A DNA stretch of 64,000 nucleotides, taken from assembly GCA_910586355.1 (NCBI GenBank), contig CAJUHJ010000015.1:1-64000 (forward strand). Direction: 5' to 3'. The notes beneath the pieces are model-generated. The model was not told where the DNA came from and ran no database searches. It was given only the letters and a program-made list of their open reading frames with translations. How positions within the stretch are numbered: the first letter of the stretch is position 1; every line of letters starts with the position of its first letter. Source of the DNA: an uncultured Lachnospiraceae bacterium (GTDB lineage Bacteria; Bacillota; Clostridia; Lachnospirales; Lachnospiraceae). This document shows positions 42,801 to 49,856 of the stretch, piece by piece. Made by a program: the position numbers and the translations under genes.

Positions 42801-45010
42801 CCCTCAGAGCCGCCCATCAGCTTTAATCCGCCCCACATACGGACTTCTTTTTGAAACCCTTCGTCTGTCTCTCCCAGGAAACCATATATTTCATTCATAT
42901 AACGGCGGAACGCCTGTTTATTATATTCACTTTGATCAAAATATTCGTCCACCCCGGCATGGATAGTATCCGTCGTAAATAGCGGTTCTATCCCCTCTAC
43001 GCCGCCAAGGTATTCGTCAAACAGCGCTTTGATAAAAATTTTGGCATGAACTGCATTTTGCCGCACCTCTTGATTACTGTTTTCATCATCAATTGAAAAC
43101 ACTTCAAAATTATTTGGATTGTGCGTATAAAAATTCTTTTTCACAGAACCGTCAGAATTTAGATATTCATCTGCGTTAATATATCCATGCTCCGCCAGAG
43201 AATGGATTACTTCTTCCTGATGGTTGTATACATATTTATTGTAAGGAGTAGAATGTCCAGGAGTATCTAACTCTGCAACCAGCTTAATCCCGCGTTCTTC
43301 TGCCAGCGACTGTAACGCCTGGTACTCATCTTTGGTATAGTAAAGCTCTCCTCCCGTACCGGTATGCGTACTATAATAATAGTCATAACGCCCGGCATAA
43401 TCTCCCTTATATTTATTGTTCCAAAGCCCCTCCGTCACCTCAAATTTAGATTCCTGCCTTGCTAACGACGGAAACAGTTCCGATTCCAACCGATGAGAAG
43501 CCTCTACTTTGTCATAAACCTCTGGATTATTCGAATTTCGGTTTGGCTCTGACCACTGCGTATCATTTAGGTGCAGCTGCATATCATTCATCTTATACCA
43601 TTTTAATATTTTCGTGTAATCTTCCAAAAATCTCATTCTGGTTGTAATACGCGCAACGTCAAACATGATACCCCGCATACCGTACAACGGATAATCGCGG
43701 ATAATACCTTTTGGAATTGCCGAATGTTCCTCATCTTGATAAAGAATCTGCTCTAATGTAACAGTACCGTACAGCACGCCTGTCCTTGTATTGGAAAAAA
43801 TCGAAATACCGTCGTCTCCATTCACCAGAAAATAACCTTCTTCTCCCGTCCCATATGTATCATCCTCTAAAGATTTTAGATAAATATTTCCTGCACTTGC
43901 AGATGTACCCGTTTCAATAGCGAGGGTCTTTTTACAGATCTCCTCTATATCTTTTTGCATTTCTTCCGCCACAGAATTAAGCCCCAGACCCGCACTGTCA
44001 TTTACAATTATTTTCGTATCCTCTGTCAATGTAAAACTGCCTTCATATCCATACCACTCCTGAATCGTCGGAAGTACGTCCGGCATAGGATTTGGTCTTG
44101 CTGTCTCTGGAAATAACGACGGATACTGATTTGTATTTTGACGGACGGTAACAGTAACATTCTTTTTTGCCGTATCTGATGCATTCGATTTATTCGTTGC
44201 TTTTAAAATCACATTGAAACTGCGGTCATTTAGACGGTATGGCGCAACTGCGCCGTCATCCCCAACCAGTTTATCTACTTCGCTTCCATAAACTTCAATT
44301 GTATAATCCTCTGAAACATCTGGAATGGCAAGACTGCTTTCATCTTCTCCGACAGAAAGCTCCTCCGGCAGTTTTGCCAAAGCTTCTCCGGCAGTTGAAA
44401 CATCGTCTATCACATTTGTCTGCGTGCCGTTGATTACAATCTCACGAATAGAAATACAATCTCCTCCTGCTGCAGAATTCAAAGAACCCGCTGCAAACAA
44501 AAATCTTACATATCTTTTTAATTCCCCTACCTCGCCGTTTGAAATCTCATCTGTCGGATTTTGCGTATTCGACGCCCTGTCGCTGCTGTCAACATGATAG
44601 ACGTCCGCCCATTCCTCAGATGTATTCGCCCTTGTCTGAATTTTATAATCTTTGCTCCATACCAGTTTATAAAAATGAACCGAAACTGACTGCACCATTG
44701 TCCGTTCTGCTTTTAAATCAATACTAATCCACTGTTGTGCATTGCCCGCTATATTATCCTTTAAAACACCGCCGGACCATCTGCTCGTGTCCCCGTCTTC
44801 TGTGCCAATGATACCGTCTACTGCCTTTTCCCCTGTCAATTCCGGAGTCTGGGAATCTACCTCCGATACCAAAACAGGCTTATGTAACGCCACATTTTCA
44901 ACTTCCTGCGCCCATGCCTGCAGCAGTCCAAATGGAGACGCCCCCAATACGCTTTCACAAAGAAGAGCTGCTGCAAGAACGCCAGACACAATACATTTTC
45001 GTAATTTCAT
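39821..45010 (-). CDS. Secreted multidomain GH20 beta-N-acetylhexosaminidase
   Basis: A 1729-aa exported glycosidase. In order: signal peptide (1-34), F5/8-type carbohydrate-binding module (~37-200), Ig-like spacer, GH20 N-terminal domain (~310-430), GH20 catalytic barrel (~440-850; GMRGIMFDVAR, MQLHLNDTQW, ELDTPGHS), with D688-E689 in IHAGVDEYF as the catalytic pair for substrate-assisted hydrolysis. Then a LamG-like module (~887-1080), a second F5/8-type module (~1107-1237), a FIVAR-like helix bundle, three InlB-type repeats (GYIFKGWYTD, LYAKW; ~1320-1550) and two Big_2-like domains with a Lys-rich end. It would release GlcNAc or GalNAc (a lacto-N-biosidase activity is possible) from mucin-type glycans. 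Single-gene unit. No sortase signal. Confidence 0.92.
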   Translation of the reverse strand: MKLRKCIVSGVLAAALLCESVLGASPFGLLQAWAQEVENVALHKPVLVSEVDSQTPELTGEKAVDGIIGTEDGDTSRWSGGVLKDNIAGNAQQWISIDLKAERTMVQSVSVHFYKLVWSKDYKIQTRANTSEEWADVYHVDSSDRASNTQNPTDEISNGEVGELKRYVRFLFAAGSLNSAAGGDCISIREIVINGTQTNVIDDVSTAGEALAKLPEELSVGEDESSLAIPDVSEDYTIEVYGSEVDKLVGDDGAVAPYRLNDRSFNVILKATNKSNASDTAKKNVTVTVRQNTNQYPSLFPETARPNPMPDVLPTIQEWYGYEGSFTLTEDTKIIVNDSAGLGLNSVAEEMQKDIEEICKKTLAIETGTSASAGNIYLKSLEDDTYGTGEEGYFLVNGDDGISIFSNTRTGVLYGTVTLEQILYQDEEHSAIPKGIIRDYPLYGMRGIMFDVARITTRMRFLEDYTKILKWYKMNDMQLHLNDTQWSEPNRNSNNPEVYDKVEASHRLESELFPSLARQESKFEVTEGLWNNKYKGDYAGRYDYYYSTHTGTGGELYYTKDEYQALQSLAEERGIKLVAELDTPGHSTPYNKYVYNHQEEVIHSLAEHGYINADEYLNSDGSVKKNFYTHNPNNFEVFSIDDENSNQEVRQNAVHAKIFIKALFDEYLGGVEGIEPLFTTDTIHAGVDEYFDQSEYNKQAFRRYMNEIYGFLGETDEGFQKEVRMWGGLKLMGGSEGVNRDIVLYMWNCRTEEDLNARLNDGFHMINIPQLYLYTTPGRYHKDILRENYIYDNWEPELFDGGGRVEKGEPLLDGAAAALWGDSNRSGVTEADLNERYLRLAAMVSEKTWGGTKEDDTFLEYEQTFDRLREGPGTQIANQIESTTNIVMDYDFENLSEDGSVIFDASGNGYHGTVTGGKVVTIDNQKMLKFDGKTKIETPLTSLTYPYTMSFDLYLDGTESNDKNSALFSGYDGRLLVKGRNDELGLNRNHFTQSFGYAPQSGSRHRITIVGTYQVTKLYVDGVFTKILYAEGRDPDHGGNLSNENWTDKDNNFTSTFVFPLNVVGENFSGCLGNIRAYNKALSVEEFRFEGLSEDIETDVARNRYSYADLGNSAFWDDTMRLFPAWKATDGDAHVTGTDKVSVSYESRWNSSDRDDDYLMVDLGRIRNISKVVIDWEASRYASAYKIMVSEYGKSFKEVKSVTGNTSALTKDTFSKTQARYVKMQGVARKSGANEYGIYEIKVCQNVDKTALNESCQAAEELLRTYEIGWESDDSKRSMYESVVLARAVYNDVLAGQEEVDAAKAELDAKVSDWDLSGDTPKPIEKFTVTFESNGGTEIAKQKVESGKKAEKPENPEKTGYIFKGWYTDDESFEQEYSFDAVVTENITLYAKWEKNGGGEEPEGQYTVTFNSNGGTDVKLQRVESGKKAEKPEDPTKKGFVFGGWYTDHGTFKNEYLFTEAVTSNITLYAKWQSLPSEDKKTYTVIFYSNGKVWSRQSIVSGNKAVKPADPVRAGYTFGGWYQNAACTLKYNFTAVSKNISLYAKWISVKTVKKVTSVTFELGKYQIAKGKKIDLKQAVTVSPTDAANRNLTWTSSNPKYAVVLDGVVTTKKAGAGKKVTITAEAADGSKISASVQIQIMKNAVKKITLKSVKTVKAGKRIKIKADIKTTGKKSVNKKLKWTSSNPAFAVVDSKGNVKALKSGKGKSVKITAESTDGTKKKKTITIKIK

Positions 45011-45055
45011 TTTACATTTCCCCTTTCAAAATGCCGTCCTGCTTTTCCTTCTTTT

Positions 45056-45084
45056 ATTGTAACCCTCTCCCATAGAAAAGTCAA
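45056..45084 (-). promoter_or_regulatory. Promoter of the GH20 gene
   Basis: Minus-strand TTGACT and TACAAT, one mismatch each, with a 17-nt spacer, 46 nt before the ATG. TTGACT is also the right arm of a hairpin (AGAAAGTCAA / TTGACTTTTCT, 45076-45105) that begins at the end of the hemC fusion and may terminate it. Confidence 0.7.
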
Positions 45085-45089
45085 AATCT

Positions 45090-47441
45090 TTACTTGACTT
45101 TCTCTAACAACAATTCCACGATGCCCTCATACGTAGACTGCCCTGCCTCAATCACAGACGATATGCCATGCCCTTTTAAATAGTTTGTCGTCTTCGGCCC
45201 GATACTGTACGCAATACATGATTCAAAATGATTCCCCGCCAATTCCAAAAAGCGTTCTGCCGAAGAAGCGCAGGTAAACAGCACTCCGTCATAGTCCAAA
45301 AAAGAATATCCTTTTAAATTCTCCGGCGCTTTTGCACAATTTTCATAAACTGCCGCTTCAATAAACTGGCATTTTCCGTTTAACGCTTCTTTCAAATGGC
45401 TGTCCGCATTTTCTGCTTTCAGATACCAGACGGTTTCCTTCCCTGTCATATGCGGTTTTAATGCTTTCACCAAGGCGTCGCTATGAAATTCCTTTGGAAT
45501 CAAATCTGCGAAAATACCATGATTTTTTAAAGACTCCTCTGTTTTTTTGCCAATCGCGGCTATTTTACATCCGGCAATTGTGCGTATGTCCAAACCGCTT
45601 TCTATCATACTTTTTATAAATTCCTCCACACCGTTTCGGCTGGTAAAAATAAGCCAGTCCGCTTTTTTTAACTCTTCTGCAAAAAAACGTCTGTGCTTAC
45701 TGACAATTTCTCCGACTTGGATTTCTTCTGCAGCCGCCCCCTGTTTTTCTAACAGCTGCCGAAGTCTTGTAGGCGCTTTCCCAATTTTTGGAATCAAATA
45801 CTGCTTTCCCTGCAATGGGCGCGTCTCTAATACCTTTAATTCCTCCCGCAGCGAAACGACCTCTCCTACTACAATTAACGCCGGAGATGAAAGTCCCTCA
45901 TATAATACTTTTTCGGCAATATGCGCTAAATCTGAGACACACGTCTTTTCATCCGGCATTGCCGCATGGGAAATCACTGCCGCCGGCATATATTCTGGCA
46001 TACCCGCTTTCATCAGCCCGGCGGCAATCTCACCAATCTTACTTAAGCCCATCAAAAACACACACGTTTCTTTCCCGGCCGCCATCGCGTTAAAATCAAT
46101 ATCCGCCAGCTTATCGCGTCTGTCATGCGCCGTCACTACATGAAAACCAGACGCTTTTCCCCGGTGCGTAATTGGAATTCCCGCAGATGCGGGGCCTGCG
46201 ATACAGGAGCTGATACCTGGTATTACCTGAACGGATACCCCATGTTTTTTTAGAAACAATGCTTCTTCTGCGCCGCGCCCAAACACATAGACGTCTCCGC
46301 CTTTTAGCCGGACGACCGTTTCATATTCCATGCTCTTTTGTACCAACAGACGGTTGATGTCTTCCTGTTTCATGGTATGATGATGTTTTTCTTTTCCCAC
46401 ATAGATTAATTCACATCCGTCCTTTGCTTCTAATAAAAGTGTGGGCGGAGCCAGTCTGTCGTAAACAATACAGTCTGCCTTTTGCACTGCCAAAAGCCCT
46501 TTCACTGTAATAAGCCCTGCGTCACCAGGGCCTGCTCCGACCAAAATAACCGTTCCAGACAATTGTTTCCTTATTTTTAAGGCTGCTTGTTCTGCAAGAA
46601 TATCGACATCTCTGCCGTATTCTTCCACAAACGCCCGTTTTGTACCAGATTCATTTCCAAACATTGCCGTCAGACGATATTCTCCATCCTTACTGCACTC
46701 ACAAACTGCTCCCACGGGAACATGACAGCTTCCGCCAATTTCCCACAAAAATCCGCGCTCTGCCCTTGCCGCCCGTTCTGCTTTTTCATCGCTTAACGCG
46801 TTTAGCATACGAAGCAGTTTTTTATCGTCCTGACGCAGTTCTAACGCTAAAATCCCCTGAGCCGGAGCCGGAATCATGTCGTCTGTACTCAAATACTGTG
46901 TAATTTTATCCTCAATTCCCAGCCGGATAAGGCCTGCGGCAGCAAGTACAATGCCGTCCAATTTTTCTTCTTCCATTTTCCGAAGCCTTGTCTCTACATT
47001 GCCCCGTATATTTTGAATCCGTAAATCCGGCCTAAGACGCTTTAACTGAACTTCCCTCCGTCTGCTGCCTGTACCAATCACCGCATGATAAGGCAGTTCG
47101 TCCAGCGATTTCTTTTCACGCAAAATCAATGCGTCCCTCGGGTCTTCTCTTTTCCACGCTTTTGCAAACTGTAATCCTTCCGGCAGTCTTGCCGGCATAT
47201 CTTTCATGCTGTGAACTGCAATCTGTATTTCACCGCAAAGCAGTTTTTCTTCAATCTCTTTTACAAAAATACCTTTGTCCCCGATTTCATGCAGCGGTTT
47301 GTCTAAGACAATATCTCCTTTCGTCTTTATCACCTTAAGTTCAAATTCCTCTTTGGGATACGCGGCTTTTAACCTTTTACATACCCAATCTGCCTGTGCC
47401 AGTGCAAGAGATGACCCTCTCGTGCCTATCCTATACGTCAT
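45090..47441 (-). CDS. Trifunctional HemC-CobA-HemD fusion (porphobilinogen deaminase / uroporphyrinogen-III methyltransferase / synthase)
   Basis: A 783-aa cytosolic fusion covering three consecutive steps from porphobilinogen to precorrin-2. HemC (1-~293): GTRGSSLALAQ, VHSMKDMP, and the dipyrromethane cofactor Cys C239 in GGSCHVPVGA. CobA/SUMT (~296-535): VGAGPGDAGLITVKG, VVRLKGGDVYVFGRG, PGISSCIAGPASAGIP. HemD (~547-783): WLIFTSRNGVEEF and LFTCASSAERF. CobA-HemD fusions are common in clostridia; adding HemC to make one chain is less so. The order of domains differs from reaction order (C, then D, then CobA). It follows hemA by 18 bp. Together with the precorrin-2 dehydrogenase at 53765-54379 it makes siroheme for the nearby sulfite reductase. 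Confidence 0.95.
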   Translation of the reverse strand: MTYRIGTRGSSLALAQADWVCKRLKAAYPKEEFELKVIKTKGDIVLDKPLHEIGDKGIFVKEIEEKLLCGEIQIAVHSMKDMPARLPEGLQFAKAWKREDPRDALILREKKSLDELPYHAVIGTGSRRREVQLKRLRPDLRIQNIRGNVETRLRKMEEEKLDGIVLAAAGLIRLGIEDKITQYLSTDDMIPAPAQGILALELRQDDKKLLRMLNALSDEKAERAARAERGFLWEIGGSCHVPVGAVCECSKDGEYRLTAMFGNESGTKRAFVEEYGRDVDILAEQAALKIRKQLSGTVILVGAGPGDAGLITVKGLLAVQKADCIVYDRLAPPTLLLEAKDGCELIYVGKEKHHHTMKQEDINRLLVQKSMEYETVVRLKGGDVYVFGRGAEEALFLKKHGVSVQVIPGISSCIAGPASAGIPITHRGKASGFHVVTAHDRRDKLADIDFNAMAAGKETCVFLMGLSKIGEIAAGLMKAGMPEYMPAAVISHAAMPDEKTCVSDLAHIAEKVLYEGLSSPALIVVGEVVSLREELKVLETRPLQGKQYLIPKIGKAPTRLRQLLEKQGAAAEEIQVGEIVSKHRRFFAEELKKADWLIFTSRNGVEEFIKSMIESGLDIRTIAGCKIAAIGKKTEESLKNHGIFADLIPKEFHSDALVKALKPHMTGKETVWYLKAENADSHLKEALNGKCQFIEAAVYENCAKAPENLKGYSFLDYDGVLFTCASSAERFLELAGNHFESCIAYSIGPKTTNYLKGHGISSVIEAGQSTYEGIVELLLEKVK

Positions 47442-47459
47442 AACATCTGCCGCCTCCTT

Positions 47460-48686
47460 TTATATTTGAAAAAGCTGGCGTACCAGCCGTTTGTATTCTT
47501 CCTGTTCCTCCTCGCTTTCCAGCTGCTTTAATTCTAAAATCGGTTCGCGCAAAAGACGCTGCAATGAAGCATGGAGCACTTTCTTTAATAACTTCTGTTC
47601 TCTTTTACCAAGATCCATTTTCCGGTTCAAATACGCATACCCATCTTCTACAATTGCATTACAACGCTGCTGCAATGACTCTATCGTAGCGTCCATATGG
47701 CTTTGGTGCAGCCAAAGAAGCGTCTCCTGCAGTCTTTCTTCCATCAACTTGCTGCTTTCTTTCACCAGACGTTCTCTCTCATTTTGATTTTCCCGCGCAG
47801 CCGCCAAAAGCGTGTCCAAATTGATAAGATGAACCAACGGTTCCTTGGCATAGAAAATATCAATATCTCTTGGAGCCGCCAAATCCAAGAATACAATCGG
47901 TTTTTGGGGCGTAAACTCCTGATTTCTGATAACCAGATGCGGAGAAGAAGTCGCGCTGACAACCACGTCGCAGTCGTTTATGATACGATACCGTTTTTCG
48001 TACGGAATCACCGTCAGGTCTTGAAACGCTTCCCGCAGCCGCTTTGCATGGGCATATGTCCTGCTGCATGAAATTACGGAAATATTCGGATATTCATAAA
48101 TATACTGCAATGCCAGCGCCGCAGTCTTTCCGCTTCCTATCACTAAAATCCGCTTTCCAGAAATCCCGCAGAAATTTTCCAGCATTTTGATTCCAATATA
48201 GCTTACAGACAGCGGTTTTTCACTGATTTTATATTCTGTCTTCACTTTTTTTGCACAAGTAACTGCATCTCTGACAATCCGGTTTAATTCTTTACCGCTG
48301 TATCCCATCGTCCTCGATTCGTCTAAGGCTTCTTTTACCTGCCCTAATATCTGATCTTCCCCCAATACAAGCGACTCTAAACCCGCGGCAACGCGGAACA
48401 GATAAGCAACTGCTTCCTTTCCCGTAAAGTAAAGAAGATAGGCGCTTACGTCAATATCCGGAAACATTGCCTGATAAATGCTATGTATCTGCGTGCGCTG
48501 GGACTCTTCTTCATAGAGATAATAGACCTCGCTTCTATTACAGGTAGACAGCGCCATACACTGAGTTACACCCGCCGCTTCTGCCTGCTGGTAAAACTTA
48601 AGTTTTCTGTCATTCGTAAAAGACAGCCCGTCTCTAATATCAAGCGCCGCATTTTTATAATTGATTCCCAAAAAACCAAACTGCAT
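47460..48686 (-). CDS. hemA: Glutamyl-tRNA reductase
   Basis: A 408-aa NADPH enzyme reducing glutamyl-tRNA to glutamate-1-semialdehyde, first step of C5-pathway tetrapyrrole synthesis. The catalytic Cys is C49 in ALSTCNRSEVYYL; the NADPH site is ILVIGSGKTAALAL, and the C-terminal dimerisation helices are complete. AAAGGAG precedes the ATG at 48686; an upstream in-frame start at 48731 would run into the hairpin at 48711-48757. First gene of hemA-hemC/cobA/hemD. Confidence 0.95.
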   Translation of the reverse strand: MQFGFLGINYKNAALDIRDGLSFTNDRKLKFYQQAEAAGVTQCMALSTCNRSEVYYLYEEESQRTQIHSIYQAMFPDIDVSAYLLYFTGKEAVAYLFRVAAGLESLVLGEDQILGQVKEALDESRTMGYSGKELNRIVRDAVTCAKKVKTEYKISEKPLSVSYIGIKMLENFCGISGKRILVIGSGKTAALALQYIYEYPNISVISCSRTYAHAKRLREAFQDLTVIPYEKRYRIINDCDVVVSATSSPHLVIRNQEFTPQKPIVFLDLAAPRDIDIFYAKEPLVHLINLDTLLAAARENQNERERLVKESSKLMEERLQETLLWLHQSHMDATIESLQQRCNAIVEDGYAYLNRKMDLGKREQKLLKKVLHASLQRLLREPILELKQLESEEEQEEYKRLVRQLFQI

Positions 48687-48710
48687 GTATACTTCTCCTT
48701 TAACTTTATG

Positions 48711-48757
48711 ATTAAAAAAGGGAATGTACATGCCGCGGCATGTGACATTCCCTTTCG
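48711..48757 (-). terminator. Strong hairpin with T run between sulfite reductase and hemA (terminator or attenuator)
   Basis: Minus-strand AAAGGGAATGT...ACATGCC GC GGCATGT...ACATTCCCTTTTTT: about 18 paired bases in two blocks with one bulged base, then six T. It starts 3 nt after a stop codon (48760-48762) and ends only about 24 nt before the hemA ATG, leaving no room for a promoter in between. So hemA must be read through it or from a promoter upstream of it. Confidence 0.8.
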
Positions 48758-48759
48758 AT

Positions 48760-48885
48760 TTATTTTACAGGAATACACTGTAAAATGCAAGAATCGGCAT
48801 CGTCGTGCGGACAAGCTTCACATTCAATGCCCCGCTGAATTCCGGCTACAAATGCAAACTGATTTTCAGAAAACCCAATCAGCAG
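48760..48885 (-). CDS. Unassigned 41-codon Cys-rich open frame without a standard start
   Basis: An open frame directly after, and overlapping, the sulfite reductase stop, in its -1 frame. It reads ...FSENQFAFVAGIQRG then IECEACPHDDADSCILQC and stops 3 nt before the hairpin. The four cysteines (CxxC...C-x3-C) and ending exactly at the terminator look like real coding sequence, yet no ATG, GTG or TTG lies in frame before a stop; CTG or ATT preceded by GGAGGGG is the only option. It may be a separate mini-protein, a frameshifted C-terminal extension of the sulfite reductase, or a sequence error. No function assigned. Confidence 0.4.
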   Translation of the reverse strand: MLIGFSENQFAFVAGIQRGIECEACPHDDADSCILQCIPVK

Positions 48886-49829
48886 GTCGCCCCTCCGACT
48901 AAATGCAGTTTTGCATCTAAAATCTCCTGCTTTCTTTCTAATATATCGTTTGCAAGAAGCTGTTTTTCTACCTCTTCAAATCCAATGCGCGCAATCGTAT
49001 CCGCAAAACGTTCTCCGGTATTGCCCTGCTCCCGAAAGAAAAGGATTGCTTTTTCCACAGTATCAAGCAGCTCCTCTTCGGTTATAAAAATCTTTGACAG
49101 CGGTTTTCCATGCGCCACTTTTTTGCCCCATCTTCCGCCTATGTAAATACGGTATCCGCATGTGCCGTCTTCAATCACGTCAAACGGACAAGTTTCAATA
49201 CAGCGTCCGCAGTTGTTGCAAATATCCTGATTGATTTCAAGAATACCGTCTTTTACTTTTGCCGCTCCCATTGGACAGGAAGTTTCTACCTGACACTTTT
49301 TACAGCCGTTGCACATATCCTCATCCATATTTGGAACCAGCTGACCGACAATGCCAAGATCATTCAAATCCGGTTTTACACAATTATTCGGACAGCCCCC
49401 TGTTGCAATTTTAAATTTATGCGGCAGCTTAACCGTATGGTAGCCTTTGTAAAAACGTTCGTGAATTTTCTCTGACAATGCAAATGTATCGTATAAACCA
49501 TACTGGCAGGTTGTGCCTTTACAGGATACAACCGGACGTACCAAAGAACCAGTGCCGCCCGTTTCTAATCCGGCTTTCGCAATATATTCGCGAAACGGCT
49601 CAATATTGTCAAAATGAATTCCGCGCACTTCTACGGTAAGGCGCGTCGTGAATTCTACGTCGCCGTTCCCAAACTTCTCAGCCGCTTCTGCAATGACTTT
49701 GGTCTGTTCTGCAGTAATTTTGCCGTTTACCGTAATAATACGGCCGTTAAATAAATCTGTACCCTTGTTATTTAAAAATCCAAGTCCTTTCACTCTTTTT
49801 ACTTCTTCGGGTTTTATTGTGCATCCCAT
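48879..49829 (-). CDS. Siroheme/4Fe-4S sulfite (or nitrite) reductase with ferredoxin domain
   Basis: A 316-aa single-chain reductase, most like AsrC-type clostridial sulfite reductases: six-electron reduction of sulfite to sulfide. Domains: NIR_SIR ferredoxin-like half (~10-75, FTTRLTVEVRGIHF), siroheme/[4Fe-4S] domain (~85-165) with C-x5-C in CKGTTC and C-x3-C in GGCPNNCVKP as cluster ligands, then two [4Fe-4S] ferredoxin motifs (CNGCKKCQVETSCP, CNNCGRCIETCPFD), and a helical tail. AsrA and AsrB partners are absent. It lies 27 bp after the FAD reductase gene, which may deliver electrons or handle persulfide, and is surrounded by siroheme genes, supporting sulfite over nitrite. Confidence 0.88.
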   Translation of the reverse strand: MGCTIKPEEVKRVKGLGFLNNKGTDLFNGRIITVNGKITAEQTKVIAEAAEKFGNGDVEFTTRLTVEVRGIHFDNIEPFREYIAKAGLETGGTGSLVRPVVSCKGTTCQYGLYDTFALSEKIHERFYKGYHTVKLPHKFKIATGGCPNNCVKPDLNDLGIVGQLVPNMDEDMCNGCKKCQVETSCPMGAAKVKDGILEINQDICNNCGRCIETCPFDVIEDGTCGYRIYIGGRWGKKVAHGKPLSKIFITEEELLDTVEKAILFFREQGNTGERFADTIARIGFEEVEKQLLANDILERKQEILDAKLHLVGGATC

Positions 49830-49856
49830 AATTTTCTCTCCTTTTCCTTTACTCTG

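Noticed and set aside
45547..46143. 198-codon plus-strand open frame inside the hemC-cobA-hemD fusion
   Set aside because: Antisense to conserved CobA and HemD motifs; Ser-rich shadow composition.
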